From HGM13233 sp900762805 (GTDB lineage Bacteria; Bacillota; Clostridia; Oscillospirales; Ruminococcaceae), in NCBI GenBank assembly GCA_937993755.1, contig CALKMA010000002.1, forward strand, positions 124,001-188,000: DNA of 64,000 nucleotides. The letters are read 5' to 3'. Below are positions 9,397 through 19,216 of this stretch, in pieces. Positions within the stretch are counted from its first letter, which is position 1; the number at the start of each line of letters is the position of its first letter. A model generated the notes under the pieces. The model was given only the letters and a program-made list of their open reading frames with translations. It was not told the DNA's origin and did not search any database. The position numbers were made by a program, and so were the translations under genes.

Positions 9397-10744
9397 CGAC
9401 GGTCATTTCTACGCTGCTGAAGCGTGTATAAGCGCCGTCGAAATCGAGCGGGATAAGCCCGACCTCTCCGTGGCGGTTTTTGGCGATGATGCATTCATGC
9501 TGCGCCTGCCGGTCGCCGTTTTCCATCTCCTCATCGCTGTTGCGGTGCAGGAACAGGACGATATCGGCGTCCTGCTCGATCGAGCCGCTGTCGCGCAGAT
9601 CGGACAGAATGGGACGGCGCTTCTGCTTCTCGCTCTCGCGGCTGAGCTGCGAGAGAAGCAGAATGGGCACATTCATCTCCTTAGCCATGATCTTGAAGTT
9701 TCGTGTCAGCTCAGTGATCTCTGCCACGCGGTTGTCGGCCCGGCGGCCGGACGACATCAGCTGCAAATAGTCCACAATCACCAGTCCCAGATTGTCAATG
9801 CGGCGGCATTTGCCTTTCATTTCATTGACAGTGATTACCGACGTGTCGTCCAGATAGAGCTTGGAATTGCTGAAATCCCCCGCCGCCTTCACAATGGTGC
9901 GCCAGTCGCTCCCCTCCAGCGTGCTGCCACGCATGGCCGACATGCTGATCTGCGCCTCAGCGCAGAGCATGCGCTCGGCCAGCTGCCGATTGGACATCTC
10001 AAGCGAGAACACGGCGATGCCGGTGTCGGGGTAATTCTTCATGATGTTGGAGGCGATGTTGAGCGCAAAGCTGGTCTTGCCGACCGACGGACGCGCGGCG
10101 AGAATGATAAGATCGCTGCGGTTGAGCCCCGACAGCTTGCGGTCGAGATACTTATAGCCCGTTTCAAGGCCGAGATATTTCTGCCGGTCAGGCCCCATGA
10201 TCTTGGTCAGATACTCGATCTCCTCCATGGCGGCGGCGGCCAGCGGCACCATCTCGCGGCGCGTTTTGCCCTTGCGGATGGCGTAGATTTTCTGCTCGGC
10301 GTAATCGAGCAGCGTTTCGGTCGGCTCAGCCCCCTCCGAGGCCGCGCCGATGATATCGCGCGCCGCGTAGAGCAGCGAGCGCAGCACATACTTGTCGGAC
10401 ACGATGCCGGCGTAGTTGACAGCATTTGAAACGTTGGGCGCCGTTTCAAAAATCTGATACAGATAGACCTTGGCCTCCTGCTCATCGGCAAACACGCCGG
10501 CGCGCACCACCTCGTTGAGCACGGTAACAAGGTCAACGGGATTGCCGGCGTTGCTGAGCAGCAGCATGATGCGGAAGATCTCACTGTTGCTCTTGGAATA
10601 GAAATGGTCGGGCTGTAAAATGGGGCTGACGTCGGACAGTGCGCGCTCATCCAACAGGATAGCGCCCAGAACGGCACGCTCCGCCTCCACGCTGTAGGGA
10701 AGCGAAATACCGAGTGCGTCCAGATTTGCAAGCGCTTCAGCCAT
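9389..10744 (-). CDS. dnaB: Replicative DNA helicase DnaB
   Basis: Hexameric helicase of the replication fork (451 aa). The N-terminal primase-interacting domain (SVEAERAVLGAILLDERAL) is followed by a RecA-like domain with Walker A ARPSVGKTSFALN, Walker B LVIVDYLQLM and a C-terminal RESEKQKRRPILSDLRDSGSIEQDAD block. It directly follows rplI with a 1-bp gap, the common rplI-dnaB order, and overlaps tilS downstream. Confidence 0.96.
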   Translation of the reverse strand: MAEALANLDALGISLPYSVEAERAVLGAILLDERALSDVSPILQPDHFYSKSNSEIFRIMLLLSNAGNPVDLVTVLNEVVRAGVFADEQEAKVYLYQIFETAPNVSNAVNYAGIVSDKYVLRSLLYAARDIIGAASEGAEPTETLLDYAEQKIYAIRKGKTRREMVPLAAAAMEEIEYLTKIMGPDRQKYLGLETGYKYLDRKLSGLNRSDLIILAARPSVGKTSFALNIASNIMKNYPDTGIAVFSLEMSNRQLAERMLCAEAQISMSAMRGSTLEGSDWRTIVKAAGDFSNSKLYLDDTSVITVNEMKGKCRRIDNLGLVIVDYLQLMSSGRRADNRVAEITELTRNFKIMAKEMNVPILLLSQLSRESEKQKRRPILSDLRDSGSIEQDADIVLFLHRNSDEEMENGDRQAQHECIIAKNRHGEVGLIPLDFDGAYTRFSSVEMTVDE

Positions 10745-10745
10745 A

Positions 10746-11186
10746 CTACTCGACTACCTTTACCTGAATCATGGCTGTGATATTGGGATAGACCCTAATC
10801 TCAGCGCTGAAATCGCCGTGAGTCTTGATGTCGGCCGCTTTGATCCGGCGGCGGTCAATGTCCTGTCCCAGCTGATCGGCCAGCGCCTTCGAAATTTCCT
10901 TGGCCGTGATAGCGCCGAACAGCTTGCCCGAAGCGCCGGCCTTGGCCTGAATGGTGATGGTCTTGCCGTCGAGCGCGGCGGTCAGCTTTTTGGCCTCCTC
11001 CAGCTGGGCGGCCGCATGATAGGCATCAGCCTCCCGGCGCTGGTTGGCCTGCTGCACCAGAGCATTGGTAGCCTCGGCAGCCAGCTTTTTCGGCAGCAGG
11101 AAGTTGCGGCCGTAACCGTCGGACACCTCTACGACGTCTCCTTTTTTTCCTGTGCCCTTGACATCGGTCAAAAGAATAACCTTCAT
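10746..11186 (-). CDS. rplI: 50S ribosomal protein L9
   Basis: Large-subunit protein (146 aa) with the N-terminal signature MKVILLTDVKGTGKKGDVVEVSDGYGRNFL (residues 1-30 region) and a long helix to the C-terminal domain. Its ATG overlaps the gdpP stop by 4 bp, indicating translational coupling. Confidence 0.97.
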   Translation of the reverse strand: MKVILLTDVKGTGKKGDVVEVSDGYGRNFLLPKKLAAEATNALVQQANQRREADAYHAAAQLEEAKKLTAALDGKTITIQAKAGASGKLFGAITAKEISKALADQLGQDIDRRRIKAADIKTHGDFSAEIRVYPNITAMIQVKVVE

Positions 11187-13156
11187 TTCTGTTCCTCCGT
11201 TGAATTGGTTTCAAGATAGCGGTCGATGGCGCCGCGAACCAAATCGCGGGCATCGGCGACCGTACAATCCTTCAGCTGAACGCCGGCCATTGTCTGGTGG
11301 CCGCCGCCGCCGATATTTTCCATGATGAGCTGGACATTGTAGGCGCCCAGCGAGCGGGCCGAAAGGTATATGACACCGTTCTCCTCAAAGCCGACGATTG
11401 AGCAGCGCACTCCCTCGATATTGAGCAGCTCGTCGGCCGCCTGCGGCACGGCCAGCCGCAGCTCACCCTCCAGCTTGCCGGCAAAGGCAATGGCGCAGCC
11501 GCGGTAGATGACGGCGCTTGACACCAGCGCGGCCTTGGCCTTGTAAATGTCAAAGCCGGAGGCAAACAGCTTTTTGGCCTCCATCGGCTCGGCCCCCAGC
11601 CGCTTGAGCTGGGCAGATGCCTCAAAGGTGCGCGCCCCTGTGCGGAGTGTGAAAAATTTGGTATCAAGCATAATGCCGGACAGCAGAGCCAACGCCTCAT
11701 AGCGCGTAGCCTTGGCGCTGTCGCTTGTAATATACTGCAGAAGCTCGGTGATCAGCTCAGCACACGATGAAGCGTGCGGATCGTGGTAGAAAAGAACTGA
11801 GCGGGTAATGCGGCCGACCGTCATGCGGTGATGGTCGATAACCACCAGATTTTTGATGAGCGGAACCAGCTCCGGCGCATCGACGCGTGACTCGATCTGT
11901 GTATCGACGATAACCAGCAGCGTAGCCGGCGTGATGAGCTGGCGGGCTTCGGCGCTCGAAATAAAGATGCGCGCATAACCGTTCTGCTTCATCAGGTGGA
12001 CAAGCGACAGCGCCATCGTCGTTTTTTCATCGATCACGATGTTGACGGGCACTCCCAGCGTTGTCGCTGCTCTGGCGATACCGACAGACGAGCCGACCGA
12101 GTCAAGGTCGCTCATGCGGTGCCCCATCACCAACACGTTGCTGCTCTCCGAAATGATGTTGGCCAGCGCCGAAGCGATCGTGCGCGCCCTGATGCGTGTC
12201 TGCTTTTCTATCTCTTTCCCGGCGCCGCCAAAGAAGGTGAATTCCTTGTTGTACTTGACACCGGCCTGATCGCCGCCGCGGCCCATAGCCATGTCGAGCG
12301 CCTGCTTGGCGAAGATCTGGTTTTCATAGAGCGTGCGGGCCCCGTGACCGGCGCCGATCGACAGCGTCAGCGAGATGCCGCCCGTTTCTATCTTGCGCAT
12401 GGCGTCGAGCACCGGAAAGCGATGCTCGATGATCTGCTTCATGTGCTGCTCTTCAATGATGGCGATATAGCCGGTCGTCGAAATCTTGCGCATAATGCCG
12501 TTGGTCGAATTGATAAAGTCCTCGATCACGCGGTCGGCACTCGAAATGATAGCCGATTTGTCGCTGTCCCGCGCGCCTGACATGACGTCCTCATAATTGT
12601 CCAGTGAAAACAGCATGACGCAGGGGCGCGTCTTTTTGAATTCGACGGCCGTATTGTGATTTTCGGTATCCTCAAAGAAAAGGGCAAAGCGCACGCCGGC
12701 CGCCGAGGCGGAATCGCTGCACAGCACCGAAAAATGCCGCTGCGCGTGGCTCAGCTCCAGTATGGCCCCGTTATGTACCTTTTCGGTGTCAAGCTCCGGC
12801 AGCACCGTGGCAGCCGGTTCAAGCAGCGCCTCCTTGTGCAGAAAAGCGGTGCGGAACAGGTCGTTGTACCAGATGATCTCACCGGACGCCCCGATGGCTG
12901 CGGCCGGAACGCCGAAGCCGGAAACGGCCGTGCGCAGCGTACTGTCTGCCCCGGCATTGACGACCAGCAGCTTTTTGATGAGCGACCGCATCGAAAACAG
13001 GTCAAACAAGACGAACAGGATAAGGACGACAGCCAGCCCCAGACCAACAAGACCGAGGCGCAGATCGATAAAGCAGGCAACAGTCGAGAGCAGGATAAAG
13101 CAGGCCGCTGCCGTGGCAATAACGATCCAATAGGCTGTTCTGCGGATATTTTTCAT
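11183..13156 (-). CDS. gdpP: Cyclic-di-AMP phosphodiesterase GdpP-like (DHH/DHHA1)
   Basis: Membrane-bound enzyme of the GdpP family (657 aa), which hydrolyses c-di-AMP to pApA and so affects cell wall and osmotic control. Two N-terminal membrane helices (about 8-53) are followed by a PAS-like region, a degenerate GGDEF domain with no GGDEF motif, a DHH domain (GHRMSDLDSVGSSVG, then LVVIDHHR) and DHHA1 with NIGGGGHQTMAG. Length matches B. subtilis GdpP. It precedes rplI and dnaB, the usual Firmicutes neighbourhood. Confidence 0.93.
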   Translation of the reverse strand: MKNIRRTAYWIVIATAAACFILLSTVACFIDLRLGLVGLGLAVVLILFVLFDLFSMRSLIKKLLVVNAGADSTLRTAVSGFGVPAAAIGASGEIIWYNDLFRTAFLHKEALLEPAATVLPELDTEKVHNGAILELSHAQRHFSVLCSDSASAAGVRFALFFEDTENHNTAVEFKKTRPCVMLFSLDNYEDVMSGARDSDKSAIISSADRVIEDFINSTNGIMRKISTTGYIAIIEEQHMKQIIEHRFPVLDAMRKIETGGISLTLSIGAGHGARTLYENQIFAKQALDMAMGRGGDQAGVKYNKEFTFFGGAGKEIEKQTRIRARTIASALANIISESSNVLVMGHRMSDLDSVGSSVGIARAATTLGVPVNIVIDEKTTMALSLVHLMKQNGYARIFISSAEARQLITPATLLVIVDTQIESRVDAPELVPLIKNLVVIDHHRMTVGRITRSVLFYHDPHASSCAELITELLQYITSDSAKATRYEALALLSGIMLDTKFFTLRTGARTFEASAQLKRLGAEPMEAKKLFASGFDIYKAKAALVSSAVIYRGCAIAFAGKLEGELRLAVPQAADELLNIEGVRCSIVGFEENGVIYLSARSLGAYNVQLIMENIGGGGHQTMAGVQLKDCTVADARDLVRGAIDRYLETNSTEEQK

Positions 13157-13361
13157 GTAAAACGAACACCCCAGACTTTCAAGGCTTCCGGCAAACCCCC
13201 GCCGCGGACAGTTTTTTCAGCAGAGGGCTTTTACCGGTATTTTGCCGGCGGGCGGCCGGCGCAGCTGTTTTCATCGGCGAATAGCCGCTTGAGATGGTTT
13301 TTCGGCGAAAAGCGCTGCCGCCCGATTGTTTGACCCGCCGCGCCTCCCGCGTTGGAGCGGC

Positions 13362-15455
13362 TCAGATGCCCATGATAACAGGCAGCACCATCGGCGAGCG
13401 CTTGGTCTTGCCGTACATATACTCGTTGAGCGCCTCGCGCACCTTGGTCTTCATGACGCTGAGGTCGCCCCGGCTGCTTTTCCACGACTGCGCCGCACAG
13501 CGGACGATCAGATCCTTGGCGTCCTCGATCAAGCGTTCAGACTCCTTGACATACACAAAGCCGCGGGAGATGATGTCGGGTCCCGAAATGATCTCGCCGG
13601 TGTTGGAATCGACCGACAGCACGGCGACGATCATGCCGTCCTCCGAGAGCTGCTTGCGGTCGCGCAGCACGACGTTTCCAACATCGCCGACGCCGATGCC
13701 GTCTACCAGCACGCGGCCGGCCGGCACCGTTTCTTCAGTCAGAAGCTTTCCGTCGGCGGAAAACTCCAGCACACGGCCGATCTCCGGGATGATGATATGC
13801 TTGTCATCAAGGCCCATCAGGCGCGCCAGACCGGCGTTTTTATAAAGGTGCTTGTACTCGCCGTGTACCGGGATATAGTACTGCGGCTTGACAAGGTCAA
13901 TGATGGTCTTGATCTCCTCCTGACAGGCGTGGCCGGAAACATGGACATCGTACATTGACTCATAGATGACCTCGCTCCCCTTCTTGAGCAGCGCGTTGAC
14001 GATTTTTCCGACCGATTTTTCGTTGCCCGGTATGGGGTTGGCCGAGATGATGATAAGATCGTTGTCCGATACAGTGACCTGCCTGTGGCTGCCGGCCGCC
14101 ATGCGCGACAGCGCCGACAGCGGCTCGCCCTGGCTGCCCGTTGTGATAATGAGCAGCTCGTCGTCGCGATAGCGGGGTATCTCCGAGATATCGACAAGCA
14201 GATCCTTGTCGAATTTCAGATAACCCAGCTCGGCGGCAATCTCGGTATAGTTGATCATGCTGCGGCCCGAAAGCGCCACCTTTCGGCCGACGCTTGACGC
14301 CAGATCGATGATCTGCTGGATGCGCTGGATATTTGAGGCGAAAGAGGCGATGATGATGCGCCTCTTGCCCGCCCCGTGGATGAGATTGTTGATGGCCAGA
14401 CTGACACGGCGCTCGGTCGGCGTATAGCCGGGGCGCTCGGCGTTGGTGGAATCAACCAGCAGCGCCAGCACGCCCTCGCGCCCCAGCGCGGCAAAGCGGT
14501 TGAGATCGATGATCTTGTCAGTGATGGGCGTGTAGTCTATCTTGAAGTCGCCGGTGTAGACGACGGTGCCGACCGGGCAGCTGATGGCATAGCCGACGGC
14601 GTCTGGGATCGAGTGGTTGACATGGATTGGCTCAACGGTGAAATCGCCGAGGCTGATGGTCTGCCCCGGCTCGATGACGACCATATCGGGGTTGACGATG
14701 GCGCTTTCCTTGAGCTTGGCCTTGATGAGTCCGAGCGTCAGCTTGGTGCCGTAGATGGGCACCTCCAGCTCACGCAGCAGATAGGGCAGCCCTCCGATAT
14801 GATCCTCGTGTCCGTGAGTGATAAAGATGCCGCGCACGCGCGAACGGTTGCTGATAAGATAGCTGAAATCGGGAATGACGATATCGACGCCGAACAGCTC
14901 GTCGTCCGGGAATTCCAGCCCGCAGTCAACAATAATAATGTCCTGCTTATATTCGTAGGCCGTAATGTTCTTGCCGACCTCCTCGATGCCCCCCAGCGGG
15001 ATGATGCGCAGCGTGGAGGCGCGGCTCTTGCCGTTCTGGCGGCTCTGGCGCGGCTTGCTTGCGTGAGCCGCTTCGCTTTTTTCGCTGCGATTTCGGGCGT
15101 AAGAGATGAGCGGCGGCTTGGATGCCGGCTTCTCGGCAGCGGTAGGCTTCTTTTTCGACGCCGCCCGAACAGCCGTCTTTTCGGCGGGAGCCCCGGCTGC
15201 CGGTTTGGTTTTCCTTCCGGCGGGTGCTTCAGCCGACAGCTTGCCTGCCTTTTCTGCGGGCGCGTCAACTGACGGATTATCCTTCTTAGGCGCCGTTTTA
15301 CGCTTGGGCTTTTGTGCCGCTCTGGGCTGCGGAGTTTCGCCGGCCGCAGCAGGCGCCCGCCCGGAATCGCTGCTCTGCGGAAGAATGACGCTGTACAGCT
15401 TGCCAGCCGACTGCTCGGCCGTATGGCCGGCAGGATTTTGTTGTGTGTTTTTCAT
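13362..15455 (-). CDS. rnj: Ribonuclease J
   Basis: Metallo-beta-lactamase/beta-CASP ribonuclease with endonuclease and 5'-3' exonuclease activity in mRNA decay and rRNA maturation. The catalytic core starts at about residue 148, with HGHEDH at 214-219 and later VHVSGHACQEE and PVHGEYKHL. At 697 aa it exceeds the usual ~555 because of a 147-residue Lys/Ala/Pro-rich N-terminal extension, probably disordered and possibly RNA-binding (inference). TTGGAGG precedes the ATG. A 205-bp gap with no clear terminator separates it from gdpP. Confidence 0.94.
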   Translation of the reverse strand: MKNTQQNPAGHTAEQSAGKLYSVILPQSSDSGRAPAAAGETPQPRAAQKPKRKTAPKKDNPSVDAPAEKAGKLSAEAPAGRKTKPAAGAPAEKTAVRAASKKKPTAAEKPASKPPLISYARNRSEKSEAAHASKPRQSRQNGKSRASTLRIIPLGGIEEVGKNITAYEYKQDIIIVDCGLEFPDDELFGVDIVIPDFSYLISNRSRVRGIFITHGHEDHIGGLPYLLRELEVPIYGTKLTLGLIKAKLKESAIVNPDMVVIEPGQTISLGDFTVEPIHVNHSIPDAVGYAISCPVGTVVYTGDFKIDYTPITDKIIDLNRFAALGREGVLALLVDSTNAERPGYTPTERRVSLAINNLIHGAGKRRIIIASFASNIQRIQQIIDLASSVGRKVALSGRSMINYTEIAAELGYLKFDKDLLVDISEIPRYRDDELLIITTGSQGEPLSALSRMAAGSHRQVTVSDNDLIIISANPIPGNEKSVGKIVNALLKKGSEVIYESMYDVHVSGHACQEEIKTIIDLVKPQYYIPVHGEYKHLYKNAGLARLMGLDDKHIIIPEIGRVLEFSADGKLLTEETVPAGRVLVDGIGVGDVGNVVLRDRKQLSEDGMIVAVLSVDSNTGEIISGPDIISRGFVYVKESERLIEDAKDLIVRCAAQSWKSSRGDLSVMKTKVREALNEYMYGKTKRSPMVLPVIMGI

Positions 15456-15676
15456 TAAACCTCCAAAAAAGTGTGCAAAGCTCAGTCGATCAAAGGCGAC
15501 CGACTGAAAAATTCAATGTTTTGTAATCTATATTAACAAACATTTTCGAAAATTAAGGGCGAAAAGTGAAATGCCACTTGAAATCTGCCCAAAATAATGA
15601 TACTTTTATTGAGGAAAAAAGTCAACAGCAAATCGGCGGATGTTTCAATTTTGTGCCGATTTGGGAGGAGTCTGAT

Positions 15677-16126
15677 TTGAAACAGGTCGTTATCTACACC
15701 GACGGTTCGTGCAAAAACAACCCCGGACCGGGCGGCTGGGCCGCCATTCTGCAATATGGTACAGCTGAACGGGTGCTGAGCGGCGGCGAGGCTAAAACCA
15801 CCAATAACCGCATGGAGCTGACCGCCGTCATCGAGGCGCTTTCGGCCCTCAAGGAGCGCTGCAGCGTCACACTCTACAGCGATTCGCGCTATGTCATCGA
15901 CGGCATTTCCAAGGGCTGGGTCAGCGCATGGCGCGCCAAAGGCTGGAAAAAGTCGGACGGCAAGCCTGCCCTTAATCCTGAGCTGTGGCAGCGGCTGCTG
16001 GAGCTGCTTGAACGGCAGCAGGTCACCTTTGTCTGGGTCAAGGGCCATGCCGATAATCCCGGCAACGAGCAGTGCGACGCCCTTGCGCAGGCCGAGGCTG
16101 CAAAATTCAAAAAGGCGGGCGCCTGA
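15677..16126 (+). CDS. rnhA: Ribonuclease HI
   Basis: Degrades the RNA strand of RNA-DNA hybrids. From the TTG at 15677 it is 149 aa, the usual length, beginning near VVIYTDGSCKNNPGPGGW with the conserved Asp/Glu catalytic set (TDGS, NRMELTAVIEAL, YSDSRYVIDGI) and VKGHADNPGNEQCDALA. An in-frame ATG 37 codons upstream is rejected, because GGGAGGAG lies six bases before the TTG and the extra residues match nothing in the family. It is divergent from rnj. Confidence 0.93.
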   Translation: MKQVVIYTDGSCKNNPGPGGWAAILQYGTAERVLSGGEAKTTNNRMELTAVIEALSALKERCSVTLYSDSRYVIDGISKGWVSAWRAKGWKKSDGKPALNPELWQRLLELLERQQVTFVWVKGHADNPGNEQCDALAQAEAAKFKKAGA

Positions 16127-16272
16127 GGCAGGGGCCGAACCCAAATACTAAAACACGGCGGCTGACGCCGGCAGCTCTCCCGCTTCAAGGCCGGCGAAGC
16201 ACCTGACCGCAGCTTCCCCGGCACATTTTTCTTAAACTATTATTCCACAAGCAACAGGCAGGTCAATCTCCT

Positions 16273-17331
16273 ATGACAAAGAATATTAAGCCGAAAATAC
16301 TGGTTGCCATGAGCGGCGGAGTTGACAGCGCCGTTGCCGCCAGCCGTCTGCAGCAGGCCGGATACGAGGTCTATGGCGTCGTCTTTCGTATGTCGCCGCT
16401 GCACGATGCCGCCGTCTCCGCCGCAGATGACTGCTGCCGGAAGCTTGGCATCCCGCTGACTGTCCGTGACATGACGGCAGAATTTGAACGGGTCGTTATC
16501 GACGATTTCTGCCGCCAGTATGCCATCGGGCGCACACCGAATCCCTGCGTCATCTGCAATCCGCACGTCAAATTCCGCGCGCTGGCCGATACAGCCGACG
16601 CGCTTGGCATCAAGTTTCTTGCAACGGGCCACTATGCCCGCATCATCCGTATCGGCGGCACAGCGGCTCTGGCCGCGTCGGTCTGTGCGGCGCGCGACCA
16701 AAGCTACATGCTCTACCGGCTGCCGCAGGATATCCTGGAACGCCTGGTCTTTCCGCTTGAAGATGCTTACAAGGAGGACGTTCGCGGCGAGGCGCGGGCC
16801 TTGCAGCTGCCCAGCGCCGACACGCCCGACAGCCAGGAGATCTGCTTTATCGAAGGAAGGGACTACCCGGCCTATCTCCATGCGCGAGGCGTGACCGGCC
16901 GCAGCGGCCGCTTTCTGCTGCCCGACGGCCGTGCCCTCCCCCACGCCGGCGTCGAATACTATACCGTCGGCCAGCGCAGGGGGCTTGGCATCGCCTACTC
17001 CGAGCCGCTGTTCGTCAAGGAAATCCGTCCGGACGGCGATATTGTACTGTCGGTGGCCGGCGGCGAATACGCTGACGGCGTGACGGTCACAGACGCCGTG
17101 TTCAGCCCCCTGTTCCGTTCCGACCTGCCGCTTACCGTTAAGATCCGCAGCATGGCAAAGGCCGCCCCCTGCCGGCTGACGTTCGAGGGCAGCCGCATCC
17201 GCTGCCGCTTTGAGCAGCCGCAGCGCGCCCCTGCTCCGGGGCAGTCGGCCGTATTCTACCGGCAGGATATCGTGGTCGGCGGCGGCTTTATTGATGAAAC
17301 TTATGTTGAAAATAAAGAGGCATTGTGTTAA
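16273..17331 (+). CDS. mnmA: tRNA-specific 2-thiouridylase MnmA
   Basis: Installs the 2-thio group on U34 of tRNA-Lys, -Glu and -Gln (352 aa). The PP-loop is AMSGGVDSAVAASRL near the N-terminus. The catalytic cysteines lie in NPCVICNPHVKF and SQEICFIEG. Length is normal. The last codons contain a good promoter for glnS, whose product charges one of MnmA's substrate tRNAs. Confidence 0.95.
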   Translation: MTKNIKPKILVAMSGGVDSAVAASRLQQAGYEVYGVVFRMSPLHDAAVSAADDCCRKLGIPLTVRDMTAEFERVVIDDFCRQYAIGRTPNPCVICNPHVKFRALADTADALGIKFLATGHYARIIRIGGTAALAASVCAARDQSYMLYRLPQDILERLVFPLEDAYKEDVRGEARALQLPSADTPDSQEICFIEGRDYPAYLHARGVTGRSGRFLLPDGRALPHAGVEYYTVGQRRGLGIAYSEPLFVKEIRPDGDIVLSVAGGEYADGVTVTDAVFSPLFRSDLPLTVKIRSMAKAAPCRLTFEGSRIRCRFEQPQRAPAPGQSAVFYRQDIVVGGGFIDETYVENKEALC

Positions 17332-17334
17332 AAT
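17306..17334 (+). promoter_or_regulatory. Promoter of glnS, inside the end of mnmA
   Basis: TTGAAA (17306-17311), a 17-bp spacer and TAAAAT (17329-17334). The -10 box covers the mnmA stop codon. Confidence 0.6.
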
Positions 17335-17364
17335 CTGTCCTATAGACTTTTGGAGGGTACGCTC

Positions 17365-19032
17365 ATGTTAGAGGACACCAGTAACTTCATCTACGACATC
17401 ATCGAGGAAGACCTCAAGGAAGGCCGGTATGACCATGTTCATACCCGCTTCCCGCCGGAGCCAAACGGTTATCTGCACATTGGCAGCGCCAAGGCCATTC
17501 TGATCAACGCCGGCGCCGCCCAGAAATTCGGCGGGCTGTTCAACCTCCGCTATGATGACACCAACCCCGTCAAGGAGGATGACGAATATGTCCAGTCCAT
17601 CCTTGAGGATCTTCGCTGGCTGGGCGCCGAGCCGACCGGCGGTATTTTCTACGGCTCCGACTACTTTGACCAGTGCTATGAATACGCTGTCAAGCTCATC
17701 AGGGACGGCAAGGCCTATGTCTGCTCGCTTTCACAGGAGGAAATGCGCGCCTACCGCGGCACGCTGACAGAGCCGGGCAAAAGCAGCCCTTACCGCGACC
17801 GCTCGGTCGAGGAAAATCTCGATCTGTTCGAGCGCATGAAAAACGGCGAATTCCCCAACGGCGCTCACACGCTGCGCGCCAAGATCGACATGGCCAGCCC
17901 CAACATGAATATGCGCGACCCGGCCATCTACCGCATCATCCATACCTCCCATCACCGGCAGGGCAATAAATGGTGCATTTACCCTCTCTACGATTTCGCC
18001 CACCCCATTCAGGACGCCATCGAGGGCATCACGCACTCGCTTTGCTCCATCGAATTTGAAAATCACCGCCCGCTGTATGAATGGGTCATCGACAACATCG
18101 GCTTCGGCGACAAGCCCAACAAGCCCAAGCAGCGCGAGTTCGCCCGTCTCAACGTGTCGCACACCGTCATGAGCAAGCGCTACCTGCGGGAGCTGGTCGA
18201 AACGCATATCGTTGATGGGTGGGACGACCCCCGTATGCCGACCCTCTGCGGCCTGCGCCGCCGAGGCTACACCCCGGCATCCATTAAGGCTTTTGTCGAG
18301 CTGGCCGGCGTTTCCAAGGCCTACAGCAATGTCGATATCGGTATGCTCGAACACTGCATCCGCGACGAGCTGAACATGACGGCGCAGCGCCGTGTGGCGG
18401 TGCTTGATCCTGTTGAGGTCGAGATCACCAACTATCCCGACGGCAAAGCCGAAAGCTTCCGGCTGACCAACAACCCCAATGATCCTGACGCCGGCACCCG
18501 CGAGGTCAGCTTTTCCAAGCACCTGTTCATCGAGCGTGCCGATTTCCTGCCCGCTCCGGTGCCCAAATTTTTCCGGCTCTACCCCGGCAAGGAGGTGCGC
18601 CTGATGGGCAGCTATATCATCAAATGCACCGGCTTTGACGCCGACGACAGCGGCCGCGTTACCAAGATTTATGCCACCGCCGACCTTGAAAGCGGCTGCA
18701 GCGACCCGACCGACGGACGCAAGATCAAGGGCACCATCCACTGGCTCAACGCCGGCGACTGCGAGAGCTGCATCGCCCGCCTGTACGACCGGCTGTTCAC
18801 CCTTGAAAACATCAACGACATGCCGGAGGGCACCGGCTACGGCGACTACCTCAACAAGGATTCCATCATCGAATACCCCGATTGCCGCGTTGAAAAGGGC
18901 CTGCTGGAAACCGATCCTGCCGAACACTTCCAGTTCGTGCGCAACGGCTACTTTATCCGGGACAGCAAAAACAGCCGCGTCTTCAACAGCATCGTCAATC
19001 TCAAGGATTCCTGGGCGAAAGCCAACAAGTAA
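17365..19032 (+). CDS. glnS: Glutamine--tRNA ligase
   Basis: Class I synthetase (555 aa) charging tRNA-Gln. The HIGH-like signature is PEPNGYLHIGSAKAI near residue 30, the KMSKS-like motif is TVMSKRYLREL, and the C-terminal anticodon-binding barrels follow. The start is the ATG at 17365; an upstream in-frame TTG at 17350 overlaps the GGAGG ribosome binding site. Many Gram-positives use the indirect GatCAB route instead, so a direct GlnRS is a useful lineage clue. Confidence 0.96.
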   Translation: MLEDTSNFIYDIIEEDLKEGRYDHVHTRFPPEPNGYLHIGSAKAILINAGAAQKFGGLFNLRYDDTNPVKEDDEYVQSILEDLRWLGAEPTGGIFYGSDYFDQCYEYAVKLIRDGKAYVCSLSQEEMRAYRGTLTEPGKSSPYRDRSVEENLDLFERMKNGEFPNGAHTLRAKIDMASPNMNMRDPAIYRIIHTSHHRQGNKWCIYPLYDFAHPIQDAIEGITHSLCSIEFENHRPLYEWVIDNIGFGDKPNKPKQREFARLNVSHTVMSKRYLRELVETHIVDGWDDPRMPTLCGLRRRGYTPASIKAFVELAGVSKAYSNVDIGMLEHCIRDELNMTAQRRVAVLDPVEVEITNYPDGKAESFRLTNNPNDPDAGTREVSFSKHLFIERADFLPAPVPKFFRLYPGKEVRLMGSYIIKCTGFDADDSGRVTKIYATADLESGCSDPTDGRKIKGTIHWLNAGDCESCIARLYDRLFTLENINDMPEGTGYGDYLNKDSIIEYPDCRVEKGLLETDPAEHFQFVRNGYFIRDSKNSRVFNSIVNLKDSWAKANK

Positions 19033-19048
19033 CAGCACATTCAGAATT

Positions 19049-19146
19049 GCAGAGTAGGATACCGCGCGTAAAGTGCCGGCCCGACGGGGAGTTGCGGAAC
19101 GGACGAAAAGAGCTTCTCTTGCGGTACGGTATCCGCATCCCGCTGC
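19049..19146 (+). ncRNA. Tetrahydrofolate (THF) riboswitch
   Basis: The leader of the folT-like gene matches the THF aptamer. It has a closing GCAG/CTGC stem (19049-19052 with 19143-19146), then AGTA, then a perfect 8-bp helix GGATACCG/CGGTATCC (19057-19064 with 19127-19134). Inside are CGCGTAAAGTG, a pseudoknot-capable GGGGAGTTGCGG and the AAGAG/CTCTT hairpin followed by GCGGTA, as in the Eubacterium siraeum and Streptococcus aptamers. The downstream GGCCTTCC may pair with the AGGAGGCC ribosome binding site, suggesting translational control (inference). Confidence 0.88.
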
Positions 19147-19216
19147 CGCATACAAGGCCACAGGGGCCTTCCATTGCTTGCACGGGATATTTTTGCAGGC
19201 AAAGGAGGCCTCTTTT

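Noticed and set aside
15483..15506. Short hairpin in the RNase J 5' region
   Set aside because: Only six paired bases at the ends; too weak to call a regulatory RNA.
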